The notes: a model not told the origin generated them from the sequence alone. A DNA stretch of 5,510 bases from Boseongicola sp. SB0675_bin_26 (GCA_009843725.1 VYCX01000104.1:1-5510); one strand, 5' to 3'; shown: positions 1-5,510, counted from the stretch's first letter. Numbers and translations: made by a program.

Positions 1-2
1 AT

Positions 3-1106
3 CGCCAGATGCTGGCCACAGTTCCGGTCGTTTGGCTTCCCAGGATCCGGTTGCATGCGAGTTTGGGCGATGAGGCGCTGTCGACGTCGTTGCGCAATCA
101 CGAGGTCTTTCGCGCCGGCATGGGCGTTTCGATCGACGACACGGTCAACGCGTTCCTCGTCGGCAGCACTCTCAATTCCGACCCGCCCGAACACGATGCG
201 ACGCGGGCCATCACGTTCGGGCCGCTTACGCCGAAGGCGCTGGAAGAGGTGCGTGCCCGGATCGAGGAAGAGGCACGATTCATTGCCGACCGGGTGGTGG
301 CGCAGCGTGAGTTTGACGCCGTCGGCGATCTTGCGACGCATCTGCCGCTGGCAATCGTGCGTGACTTGGTGGGGCTGGGCGCCCAAGGCAAGGAGCACAT
401 GCTGAAATGGGCCGGCGCCACGTTTGAGCTGATGGGAGATCCGCGGGACCGCAGGGAGACAGCCGTCAAGAACCTGGACGAGTTGCGCCAGTTCCTGGAC
501 GATCCCGAGGTGCTGAATGATCTCAGCCCCGACGGCTGGGCCAATCGTGCTACGCGCATGGCGGTCGAGGCCGGGATGGAGCACCGGAAGGCGATCTCGC
601 TAATGCGGGACTACATTGCGCCCAGCCTCGACACGACGATTTCGGCCATCGGGTACGGCGTGATGCTGTTTGCCCGAAACCCGGATCAATGGAACAAGCT
701 TCGCCAGGACCGGTCGCTCGTGCGTAACGCCGTCGAGGAAGTCGTTCGGCTCAACACGCCGATCAAGACCCTGTCGCGCCTTGTCGAAGAAGACGTAGAG
801 GTCGGCGGAACGAAGTTGCCGAAGGGGAGCCGGACCATGATAATGTTCGGCGCGGCCAACCGCGACCCGTCAAGGTTCGAGGACCCGGACCATTTTGACA
901 TCGAACGGAATACGCGTGGTCACGTCGGATTCGGGCACGGCACGCATGCGTGCCTTGGCATGCACCTCGCCCGTCTTGAAATGAACTGCCTGTTCAATGC
1001 GCTGGCAGATCGCATTGAAAGCTTTGAACTCGTTGGAGAGCCCGTTCCGGCGAAGATCAGCGTGATCCACAGCTTTCGACGACTGATGGTCCGCATCGGA
1101 ACCTGA
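3..1106 (+). CDS. Cytochrome P450, class I bacterial type, CYP199-like (5' partial)
   Basis: Heme-thiolate monooxygenase; soluble bacterial P450s of this type take electrons from a ferredoxin and its reductase, neither of which is in the window. Numbering from the ATG at base 9: I-helix proton-relay segment APSLDTT (204-210) with the acid-alcohol pair D208/T209; K-helix ExxR as E244-V-V-R247; a NRDPSRF...DPDHFDIER stretch (284-300); heme loop FGHGTHACLG (308-317) with ligand Cys315 encoded at 951-953. The frame is open to the left edge. The first residues (VPVVWLPR) match the segment that usually lies some 35-45 residues into such proteins, so the ATG at base 9 is probably internal and the true start lies upstream of the window. 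The C-terminus is complete. CYP199-like affinity is inferred from the PVVWLPR and PSLDTT segments; characterised CYP199A enzymes oxidise para-substituted benzoates such as 4-methoxybenzoate. P450 identity is near certain; the substrate is unknown. Confidence 0.95.
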   Translation, partial: RQMLATVPVVWLPRIRLHASLGDEALSTSLRNHEVFRAGMGVSIDDTVNAFLVGSTLNSDPPEHDATRAITFGPLTPKALEEVRARIEEEARFIADRVVAQREFDAVGDLATHLPLAIVRDLVGLGAQGKEHMLKWAGATFELMGDPRDRRETAVKNLDELRQFLDDPEVLNDLSPDGWANRATRMAVEAGMEHRKAISLMRDYIAPSLDTTISAIGYGVMLFARNPDQWNKLRQDRSLVRNAVEEVVRLNTPIKTLSRLVEEDVEVGGTKLPKGSRTMIMFGAANRDPSRFEDPDHFDIERNTRGHVGFGHGTHACLGMHLARLEMNCLFNALADRIESFELVGEPVPAKISVIHSFRRLMVRIGT

Positions 1107-1248
1107 GGTGTCATCAGGACCTGCGGCGGAATTGCTGCCCGGCATGTCGGGACGCCAAGCGAATTCCAGGGCGGTGAAGGTGCCGGTCGCAGGACTGGCA
1201 ACCAACAGTCTTTCGGGCACGGGCAGGCGTGCACTGCCGCACTGGCGG

Positions 1249-1284
1249 CTTGCCGCTTCGGGCTGGATGCCGCCAAGCGGCAAG
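1249..1284. repeat. Perfect 10-bp inverted repeat / hairpin
   Basis: cttgccgctt at 1249-1258 is the exact reverse complement of aagcggcaag at 1275-1284, with a 16-base spacer that can itself pair a little (ggc 1261-1263 with gcc 1269-1271). No T-run follows, so it is not a standard intrinsic terminator. It could be a structured RNA leader or a spaced operator, or it could be chance in GC-rich DNA. Confidence 0.6.
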
Positions 1285-1450
1285 GAAACGCTTGCGACGC
1301 TGTCGATGCTAGGCGTGAATTTACAACCGCTCTGCAAGTTCCGCAGGCAGCCGCCGGAAACCGGACGCCTTGCAATTTCCGGTCCGAGGCGGCAGCTACC
1401 GCGCAGCGTCGGCATGGCTCGATCGGGAGCAATCCTCAGTTTTGTGACAG

Positions 1451-1454
1451 GGAG
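1451..1454 (+). promoter_or_regulatory. Ribosome binding site of the dehydrogenase gene
   Basis: GGAG lies 9 bases before the ATG at 1464, with a second purine stretch (aaagga, 1457-1462) nearer the start. It fixes the start so that the protein begins just before its N-terminal Rossmann strand, as this family does. Confidence 0.6.
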
Positions 1455-1463
1455 TGAAAGGAC

Positions 1464-2354
1464 ATGACCAAGCCTGCGATCGGCTTCATAGGCCTCGGCC
1501 TCATGGGGTCCGCCATGGTGGATCGCCTTCAATCCCAGGGCTATTCGGTGACCGTGATTGCCAACCGGTCGCGCGAAAACGTGGATGCCGCGGTCGTGCG
1601 CGGCGCAACGGAAGTCGGCACCGCACGGGGCGTCGCGGAAGCCTGCGATGTCGTCATGCTTTGCGTCGGCACGTCCGCGCAGGTCGAAAGCCGCATGCGC
1701 GGGCCGGAGGGCGTGATTGCTGGCCTTCGAGAGGGAGCGGTCGTGATCGATTTCGGAACATCCCTTCCCGGGTCTACCCGGAAGCTGGCCGAAGAGGTGG
1801 CCGCTTCAGGCGGCGCCTATCTGGACGCACCGCTCGGGCGCACGCCAATGCATGCCCGGGACGGCCTTCTGAACATCATGGGCGCGGGCGACAGGTCGGC
1901 GTTCGACAGGGTCCGGCCGGTGCTGGACGACTTGGGCGAAAACGTTTTCCACCTCGGCCCGTCAGGAACGGGCCACGTCGTAAAGCTCATCAATAATTTC
2001 TGTGCGCAATGCGCGGCCAATGCCTTTGCGGAGGCATTCGCCATGGCCGACAGGACCGGAGTCGACCGTCAGGCGGTTTATGACGTCATGTCCGCGGGGC
2101 CCGTGGGGTCGGGCATGATGGATTTCATCAAGGCGTATGCCGTCGAAGGCAATCCGGACCGGCTGGCGTTTTCGGTGCGGAACGCTGCAAAGGATGTCGG
2201 CTACTATAGGCAGATGGCAGGGGATGCGGGAGTGAAGTCGATCATGGCCGAAGGCGCGATGCAGGCGCTCGAAGAGGCGATCTCGATGGGGCGTGGCGAC
2301 ACCCTCGTGCCGGAACAGGTGGATTTCTTCGTCAGGAAGTTTGAATCCGGCTAA
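1464..2354 (+). CDS. NAD(P)-dependent beta-hydroxyacid dehydrogenase family oxidoreductase (YihU-like GRT variant)
   Basis: Cytosolic 296-residue dehydrogenase/reductase of the 3-hydroxyisobutyrate dehydrogenase family, a full normal length. The N-terminal Rossmann domain carries GLGLMG (10-15). The loop after the second strand reads ANRSR (33-37), and an Asn-Arg here is typical of NADP(H)-using members, whereas NAD users usually have Asp. The substrate segment is DAPLGRTP (121-128), where ordinary HIBADH/GarR-type enzymes have DAPVSGG; E. coli sulfolactaldehyde reductase YihU has the corresponding DVPVGRTS. The catalytic lysine is K174 in VKLINN (173-178), a context shared with YihU. A conserved KD pair follows at 243-244 in the all-helical C-terminal domain. 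From family knowledge it should interconvert a small 2- or 3-hydroxy acid and its aldehyde or ketone. Sulfolactaldehyde is one candidate, but no other sulfoglycolysis gene is visible, so the substrate is left open. It ends 198 bases before the TRAP binding-protein gene on the same strand. Confidence 0.93.
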   Translation: MTKPAIGFIGLGLMGSAMVDRLQSQGYSVTVIANRSRENVDAAVVRGATEVGTARGVAEACDVVMLCVGTSAQVESRMRGPEGVIAGLREGAVVIDFGTSLPGSTRKLAEEVAASGGAYLDAPLGRTPMHARDGLLNIMGAGDRSAFDRVRPVLDDLGENVFHLGPSGTGHVVKLINNFCAQCAANAFAEAFAMADRTGVDRQAVYDVMSAGPVGSGMMDFIKAYAVEGNPDRLAFSVRNAAKDVGYYRQMAGDAGVKSIMAEGAMQALEEAISMGRGDTLVPEQVDFFVRKFESG

Positions 2355-2535
2355 GCGCCGCCAAGGCTGGCGACAGAGGTCCTCCTCTTTCCGAGAGCCC
2401 AAGCGGGGCTTCGAGTCGCTGACCGTCCTTCCGAGAGTGCGACAAAGGAAATGGTTGCATCTCTTCGCTTTCTCTTTACTTTCTCGTCCTGCATGGACAG
2501 GCATTCCTGTCCTGACAACTTTACGACGACACAGC
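2355..2535. promoter_or_regulatory. Leader region of the TRAP binding-protein gene with small hairpins
   Basis: Non-coding gap between the dehydrogenase stop and the dctP ribosome binding site. Visible structure: a 9-base direct repeat ttccgagag at 2389-2397 and 2429-2437 (40 bases apart); a bulged hairpin at 2392-2413 (cga/tcg plus agccc/gggct around aagcg); and a 7-bp hairpin ggacagg/cctgtcc at 2495-2512 with a 4-base loop. The frame of dctP is open up to an ATG at 2451, but the extra 34 residues would precede and spoil the Tat signal, so this stretch is treated as untranslated. TTGCAT at 2455-2460 could be a -35 box, but I see no well-spaced -10. A promoter here is likely from context, not proven. 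Confidence 0.45.
2495..2512. repeat. 7-bp inverted repeat upstream of dctP
   Basis: ggacagg (2495-2501) and cctgtcc (2506-2512) are exact reverse complements around a CATT spacer. The left arm can pair instead with gtcc at 2486-2489, giving two mutually exclusive hairpins in the transcript. It lies about 40 bases before the dctP start. As DNA, its 18-bp palindrome size would suit a repressor site. Confidence 0.5.
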
Positions 2536-2542
2536 AGGAGGA
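2536..2542 (+). promoter_or_regulatory. Strong ribosome binding site deciding the dctP start
   Basis: AGGAGGA is a near-perfect Shine-Dalgarno sequence, 10 bases before the ATG at 2553. It selects this ATG over the in-frame ATG at 2451. It also predicts high translation, in keeping with an abundant periplasmic receptor. Confidence 0.85.
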
Positions 2543-2552
2543 AAGACACACA

Positions 2553-3641
2553 ATGCAACGTCGCAAGTTTCTGAAAGCCGCTGCACTCGGCACGGCAGGT
2601 GCCGCGCTTGCCGCGCCAATGGTGAACGCGCAAGGCGCACGCACCCTTACCATCGTCTCGACCTGGCCAAGGGACTTTCCCGGCCTTGGACTGAGCGCCC
2701 AGCGCCTGGCTGCACGCATTACCGAACTGAGCCAGGGAGCCATCCAGACCGAATACTTTGCGGCAGGCGAGCGCGTTGGTGCATTCGACGTGTTCGACGA
2801 AGTGTCCTCGGGCAATTCGCAGGCCTATATCGCTGCCGACTACTACTGGATCGGGAAGCATCCCGGCTTTGCCTATTTCACCTCGGTGCCGTTCGGGATG
2901 ACCACGCCGGAATGGAATGCGTGGATCAAGTTCAAGGGCGGGCAGGAACTCTGGGACAAGATTTCCGGTGAATTCGGGTTGAAGCCTCTCGCATGTGGTG
3001 CGACCGGCGCCCAGGCCGGCGGCTGGTTCAACAAGGAGATCAACAGCCCGGACGACCTTCAGGGCTTGAAGATGCGTATTCCTGGCCTTGGGGGAACCGT
3101 GATGTCGAAGCTCGGCGTTTCGACGGTCTCGCTGCCCGGCGGCCAGATCTACGAGAACCTCGTTTCGGGCGCGGTGGACGCCACCGAATGGGTTGGCCCC
3201 TACAACGACTACTTCATGAAGTTCTACGAGGCCGCCACGATCTACTACACCGCCGGCATGCACGAGCCGGGCGGCGGTCTCACGTTCGGCATGAACGCTT
3301 CCTGGTGGGGCGGACTGAGCGACTGGGAGAGGGCGCTCATCACGGCTGCCTGCTACGAGGAACACGCTGCTCAGCCCGAGGAGGCGTCGGCCAACAACGG
3401 CGCATATCTCGCACGTCTCGTGAACGACCACGGCGTCCAGGCTCGTGCGTTCAACGAGGACGTCTGGGATGCCTTTGGTGACGCCGCGGAAGAAGTCTTC
3501 TCCGAAACCCGGGATCACTCCGCGCTTGCGGCCGAGATCAACGACGCCTTCCAGGCGGCGCTGAAGGAAATCGGCGCATGGCGGGCTGCGGCAGAGATCG
3601 AGTTCTCGAACCAGCGCAACCGAATTCTTGGCCTGATATGA
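2553..3641 (+). CDS. dctP: TRAP transporter solute-binding protein, DctP/TakP type, Tat-exported
   Basis: Periplasmic receptor that captures an organic acid and delivers it to the DctQM permease; 362 residues. The N-terminus is a Tat signal: RRKFLK (3-8), an Ala-rich hydrophobic stretch (9-22) and a likely cleavage site after VNA (24-26). The mature protein has the family's LKMRIPG block (172-178), whose R175 is the arginine that clamps the substrate carboxylate in TRAP receptors. It also has a SLPGGQIYENL segment (193-203) and TEWVGPYND (211-219). Q154, R175 and E212-W213 fall where TakP, the Rhodobacter 2-oxo-acid receptor, uses Gln, Arg and Glu-Trp for the ligand and its bound cation. This favours a monocarboxylic 2-oxo or 2-hydroxy acid over a C4-dicarboxylate. 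The long C-terminal helix (about 325-356) recalls the swapped helix of TakP dimers. The start is fixed by the Shine-Dalgarno at 2536 and by the signal peptide. An intrinsic terminator follows 27 bases after the stop, before the permease genes. The exact ligand is inferred only. Confidence 0.95.
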   Translation: MQRRKFLKAAALGTAGAALAAPMVNAQGARTLTIVSTWPRDFPGLGLSAQRLAARITELSQGAIQTEYFAAGERVGAFDVFDEVSSGNSQAYIAADYYWIGKHPGFAYFTSVPFGMTTPEWNAWIKFKGGQELWDKISGEFGLKPLACGATGAQAGGWFNKEINSPDDLQGLKMRIPGLGGTVMSKLGVSTVSLPGGQIYENLVSGAVDATEWVGPYNDYFMKFYEAATIYYTAGMHEPGGGLTFGMNASWWGGLSDWERALITAACYEEHAAQPEEASANNGAYLARLVNDHGVQARAFNEDVWDAFGDAAEEVFSETRDHSALAAEINDAFQAALKEIGAWRAAAEIEFSNQRNRILGLI

Positions 3642-3668
3642 GGCCTTGAACGGAACTGGGTGATAGCC

Positions 3669-3705
3669 AAGGCAGGAGCTGGCGGAACGCCGGCTCCTGC
3701 TTTTT
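3669..3705 (+). terminator. Intrinsic (Rho-independent) terminator after dctP
   Basis: gcaggagc (3672-3679) pairs with gctcctgc (3693-3700). After one U.G step, ggcg (3681-3684) pairs with cgcc (3688-3691) around a GAA triloop. A run of five T follows (3701-3705), preceded symmetrically by aag. This is a textbook terminator directly after the dctP stop. It lies within the transporter gene set, so it probably lets only part of the transcription continue into dctQM. Confidence 0.93.
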
Positions 3706-3762
3706 CCATGGAAGCGCGTTCGGCAGCGTGAATTCTGATACGCGCCACGGTACGTGACAGTC

Positions 3763-3768
3763 GGAGGG
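3763..3768 (+). promoter_or_regulatory. Ribosome binding site deciding the dctQ start
   Basis: GGAGGG lies 6 bases before the ATG at 3775. A GTG at 3754 is also in frame but sits upstream of this site and would place it inside the gene, so the ATG is preferred. Confidence 0.75.
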
Positions 3769-3774
3769 CGACCG

Positions 3775-4767
3775 ATGAGCACCGCTTCAGATCCAGACAT
3801 TCTGCCTCGTCAGGGCACGCCTGCACCTGTGACGCGCGTGTTCGGGTGGGCGATGCTTTCCATACTTGCCGCGTTCATGGTCAACAACGTGCTTGTCGTG
3901 GGATGGGGCTTTCCAAAGCCAACGCAGGCATTTGGCGGTGACGGACGTGCGTGGCTGCTGGTCGCGGTCTACGTGCTCTTTGCCGCCCTCGCGGTCTTTT
4001 GGGTGTTGCGCACGCCCGATCGTGCATTGCGGTACGATGCGAGAGCGATCAGCGACTTCAACGCCTACCTCATCCGCGGTTGCTATTTCGCGGTGCTCTT
4101 CACAGGGATTGCAGATGCCACGATCGCCTTCATCCGGGTCGAGGGCCTCCTGCCGTACGTCTTCGGCGAGAAACTCGCACAGGATCTGATACGGTCTCAT
4201 TTCATCGGTCCATGGATTCATTTTCCCTTGGCGATTCTCGGGTTCGTCGTGGCGGCTTTCTCGCGCTCCCTGGGCTTCATATGGCTGGCGCTGCTGATCG
4301 TGATTGCGGAACTGCTGATTGTATTCTCCCGTTTCGTCTTCTCCTACGAACAGGCGCTCATGGGTGATCTCGTTCGCTACTGGTATGCGGCCCTTTTCCT
4401 CTTTTCCTCGGCCTACACGCTCCTCGAAGAGGGCCATGTACGCGTCGACGTGCTCTATGCGGGCTTTGACGTCCGCCGGAAGGGAAGGGTGAACGCCATG
4501 GGATCGATCCTGCTGGGCATGTCGACCTGCTGGGTCATCATCCTGGTCGGCATGGGATCGGCCAATGCCATCGTAAATTCGCCGGTCGGGAACTTCGAAG
4601 TCAGCCAGACCGGGACGGCCGGCATGTACACCAAGTACCAGATGGCCGCGTTTCTCGGGATATTCGCCATCACCATGCTGATACAGTTCGTGAGTTACAT
4701 GTTCGAGGCCGTGGCCGACATGCGCGACGAACCCGGTCACCGTGATGCCGAACCGGTCGGGCATTGA
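3775..4767 (+). CDS. dctQ: TRAP transporter small permease DctQ, N-terminally extended
   Basis: Inner-membrane small subunit that pairs with DctM to form the TRAP permease; 330 residues. The DctQ core is the C-terminal half, recognised by LLEEGHVRVDVLY (216-228), the family's HVRVDV signature. It has hydrophobic segments near 168-188, 202-215, 241-263 and 287-309. DctQ proteins are usually about 160-230 residues with four membrane segments. Here about 150 extra residues precede the core, with further hydrophobic segments near 23-44, 59-78, 99-120 and 144-163, giving about eight in all. The extension is continuous in frame and codon use looks uniform, so it is not an obvious frameshift or fusion artefact. 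The start follows from the GGAGGG site and a short polar N-terminal tail. It lies downstream of the terminator and 12 bases before dctM. DctQ identity is firm; the role of the extra helices is unknown. Confidence 0.92.
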   Translation: MSTASDPDILPRQGTPAPVTRVFGWAMLSILAAFMVNNVLVVGWGFPKPTQAFGGDGRAWLLVAVYVLFAALAVFWVLRTPDRALRYDARAISDFNAYLIRGCYFAVLFTGIADATIAFIRVEGLLPYVFGEKLAQDLIRSHFIGPWIHFPLAILGFVVAAFSRSLGFIWLALLIVIAELLIVFSRFVFSYEQALMGDLVRYWYAALFLFSSAYTLLEEGHVRVDVLYAGFDVRRKGRVNAMGSILLGMSTCWVIILVGMGSANAIVNSPVGNFEVSQTGTAGMYTKYQMAAFLGIFAITMLIQFVSYMFEAVADMRDEPGHRDAEPVGH

Positions 4768-4770
4768 GGA
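4766..4770 (+). promoter_or_regulatory. dctM ribosome binding site overlapping the dctQ stop
   Basis: GAGGA begins inside the dctQ TGA stop (4765-4767) and ends 9 bases before the dctM ATG at 4780. This arrangement suggests translational coupling of the two permease subunits. Confidence 0.7.
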
Positions 4771-4779
4771 TCAACGCAG

Positions 4780-5510
4780 ATGGAACTGTTCTTTCTCGCA
4801 CTGCTGATCTTCGTCATGGCCGCCGCCTTGGGCTCCGGATTTCCCGTCGCCTTCGCCCTCCCGGGCGCGGCGATCATTTCGATCGTTGCCGCGGCGGCAT
4901 CCGGCTACGTCTTTGCCGACAACATGGACGCGTTCTTTCACTCTGGCGGGCCGTCGCAGTGGCTCACGGCGGGTGTGACGAACCTCAGGGGTGTCTACTG
5001 GGAGGTCGAGCGGGATACCCTGATCGCGATTCCTCTCTTCATTTTCATGGGCATCATGCTGCAGCGGTCGAAGATCGCCGAAGACCTGCTCGTAACCATG
5101 GCGCGCCTCTTCGGGCCGGTACCGGGAGGGCTTGGCATTTCGGTCGTCTTCGTGGGCGCGTTGCTCGCGGCCACGACCGGGATCGTGGGCGCAACCGTGG
5201 TTGCAATGGGGCTCATCTCCCTGCCGGCGATGCTGCGCAACAATTACTCCCAACCGCTTGCAACAGGAACAATCGCCGCTTCAGGCACGCTGGGACAGAT
5301 CATTCCGCCGTCCATTGTCCTCATCATACTTGCTGACCAGCTGGCGAGCGCCTCGGACCAGGCGTCGACAGCGCGGAAGGCGCTGCACAAGGGGTCAACC
5401 GGGGAATTGACCATGCCCTCGGTCTACGACGTGGCTTCCACGAGCGCGGGCAAAATGTTCCTCGGCGCCTTCGTGCCGGGCATCGTGCTCGTGCTGCTGT
5501 ACATGGCATT
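4780..5510 (+). CDS. dctM: TRAP transporter large permease DctM (3' partial)
   Basis: Inner-membrane large subunit that carries the translocation path and is driven by a Na+ (or H+) gradient; 243 residues are visible and the frame is open at the right edge. The start gives a hydrophobic N-terminus (MELFFLALLIF), then FPVAFALPGA (21-30), IPLFIFMGIML (84-94), a Gly/Ala-rich helix with AATTGIVGATVVAMG (130-144), and the conserved GTLGQIIPPSIVLI block (169-182), all typical of DctM. Between this block and LGAFVPG (228-234) lies a polar, uncharacteristically long segment (about 187-225), longer than in compact DctM proteins of about 430 residues. The full protein is therefore probably larger than that. 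The short gap after dctQ and the overlapping ribosome binding site place it in one transcription unit with dctQ. Family identity is firm. The gene is incomplete only because the window ends. Confidence 0.95.
   Translation, partial: MELFFLALLIFVMAAALGSGFPVAFALPGAAIISIVAAAASGYVFADNMDAFFHSGGPSQWLTAGVTNLRGVYWEVERDTLIAIPLFIFMGIMLQRSKIAEDLLVTMARLFGPVPGGLGISVVFVGALLAATTGIVGATVVAMGLISLPAMLRNNYSQPLATGTIAASGTLGQIIPPSIVLIILADQLASASDQASTARKALHKGSTGELTMPSVYDVASTSAGKMFLGAFVPGIVLVLLYMA

Larger units (their letters stand above)
1107..1463. other. Unassigned interval between P450 and dehydrogenase genes
   Basis: No recognisable gene. A + frame runs from a GTG at 1108, directly after the P450 stop, to a TGA at 1465-1467 that overlaps the next ATG as ATGA. 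Its 119-residue product has no motif I know, few acidic residues and no good ribosome binding site. About two thirds of its codons end in G or C, against roughly four fifths in a sample of the following gene, so I do not call it as a gene. A minus-strand frame (870-1532) also crosses the interval but covers the P450 heme loop and the dehydrogenase nucleotide-binding start, so it is probably a shadow. The interval holds a 10-bp inverted repeat (1249-1284) and a second, weaker pair (ccggaaa 1354-1360 / tttccgg 1376-1382). It may hold the dehydrogenase promoter, but I see no convincing -35/-10 pair. Confidence 0.5.

Noticed and set aside
870..1532. A 220-residue minus-strand frame crossing the unassigned interval
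   Set aside because: It covers the P450 heme-loop region and the dehydrogenase Rossmann start, has no recognisable motif and no clear ribosome binding site. It remains a weak possibility only for the part over 1107-1463.
2455..2480. Possible sigma-70 promoter (TTGCAT ... TTTACT) before dctP
   Set aside because: The spacer is only 14 bases and the -10 match is poor, so it is not annotated as a promoter.
2451..2552. Upstream ATG giving a dctP protein 34 residues longer
   Set aside because: The added residues precede the Tat signal, there is no good ribosome binding site before 2451, and AGGAGGA is ideally placed for the ATG at 2553.
1962..3800. A 612-residue open frame on the minus strand
   Set aside because: It lies opposite the dehydrogenase and dctP, both with clear family motifs; its product is rich in Arg, His and Gly without any domain, as expected of a GC-driven shadow frame.
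3787..4764. A 325-residue minus-strand frame opposite dctQ
   Set aside because: It is an exact shadow of a well-supported membrane protein; hydrophobic codons on the + strand read as His/Asp/Glu-rich sequence on the other strand.
4764..5336. A 190-residue + frame starting at a TTG at the end of dctQ
   Set aside because: It is out of frame with dctM, which has all the expected TRAP motifs from 4780; the product is Arg-rich with no domain.
1..5510. CRISPR arrays, tRNA or rRNA genes, insertion sequences
   Set aside because: No regularly spaced repeats, no cloverleaf or rRNA-like stretches, and no transposase motifs or paired terminal repeats with target duplications were seen on either strand.

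Overview
The window reads as a catabolic/transport locus of a GC-rich proteobacterium, most likely an alphaproteobacterium. This rests on G/C-biased third codon positions, a Tat-exported DctP/TakP-type TRAP binding protein, and a class I P450 that resembles the CYP199-like enzymes of that group. The lineage is inferred from gene flavour, not from a marker gene. All supported genes are on the + strand. The open frames on the opposite strand look like GC-driven shadows.

Layout: (1) 3-1106, a cytochrome P450 missing its N-terminus at the window edge. (2) 1107-1463, a 357-base interval with no recognisable protein. It contains a perfect 10-bp inverted repeat and a doubtful 119-codon frame whose stop overlaps the next start. 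(3) 1464-2354, a beta-hydroxyacid dehydrogenase-family reductase. It carries a GRT substrate motif like that of sulfolactaldehyde reductase YihU instead of the usual SGG. (4) 2355-2552, a leader with small hairpins. (5) 2553-3641, a Tat-exported TRAP solute-binding protein. (6) 3669-3705, a strong intrinsic terminator. (7) 3775-4767, an unusually long DctQ small permease. (8) 4780-5510, a DctM large permease cut by the right edge; its start codon lies 13 bases after the dctQ stop and its ribosome binding site overlaps that stop.

How they may work together: dctP, dctQ and dctM form one tripartite TRAP importer for an organic acid. The binding protein carries the Gln/Arg/Glu-Trp pattern of the 2-oxo-acid-binding TakP branch. 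The terminator between dctP and dctQM probably makes the soluble receptor far more abundant than the membrane subunits. The upstream dehydrogenase could reduce or oxidise a small acid or aldehyde derived from the imported compound. The P450 could hydroxylate or O-demethylate an aromatic acid. A shared pathway is only an inference from gene order.

Nothing here is clearly a new class of system. The most distinctive points are the enlarged TRAP membrane subunits (extra N-terminal helices in DctQ, a hydrophilic insert in DctM), the GRT dehydrogenase with an NADP-type cofactor loop, and the unexplained interval at 1107-1463.
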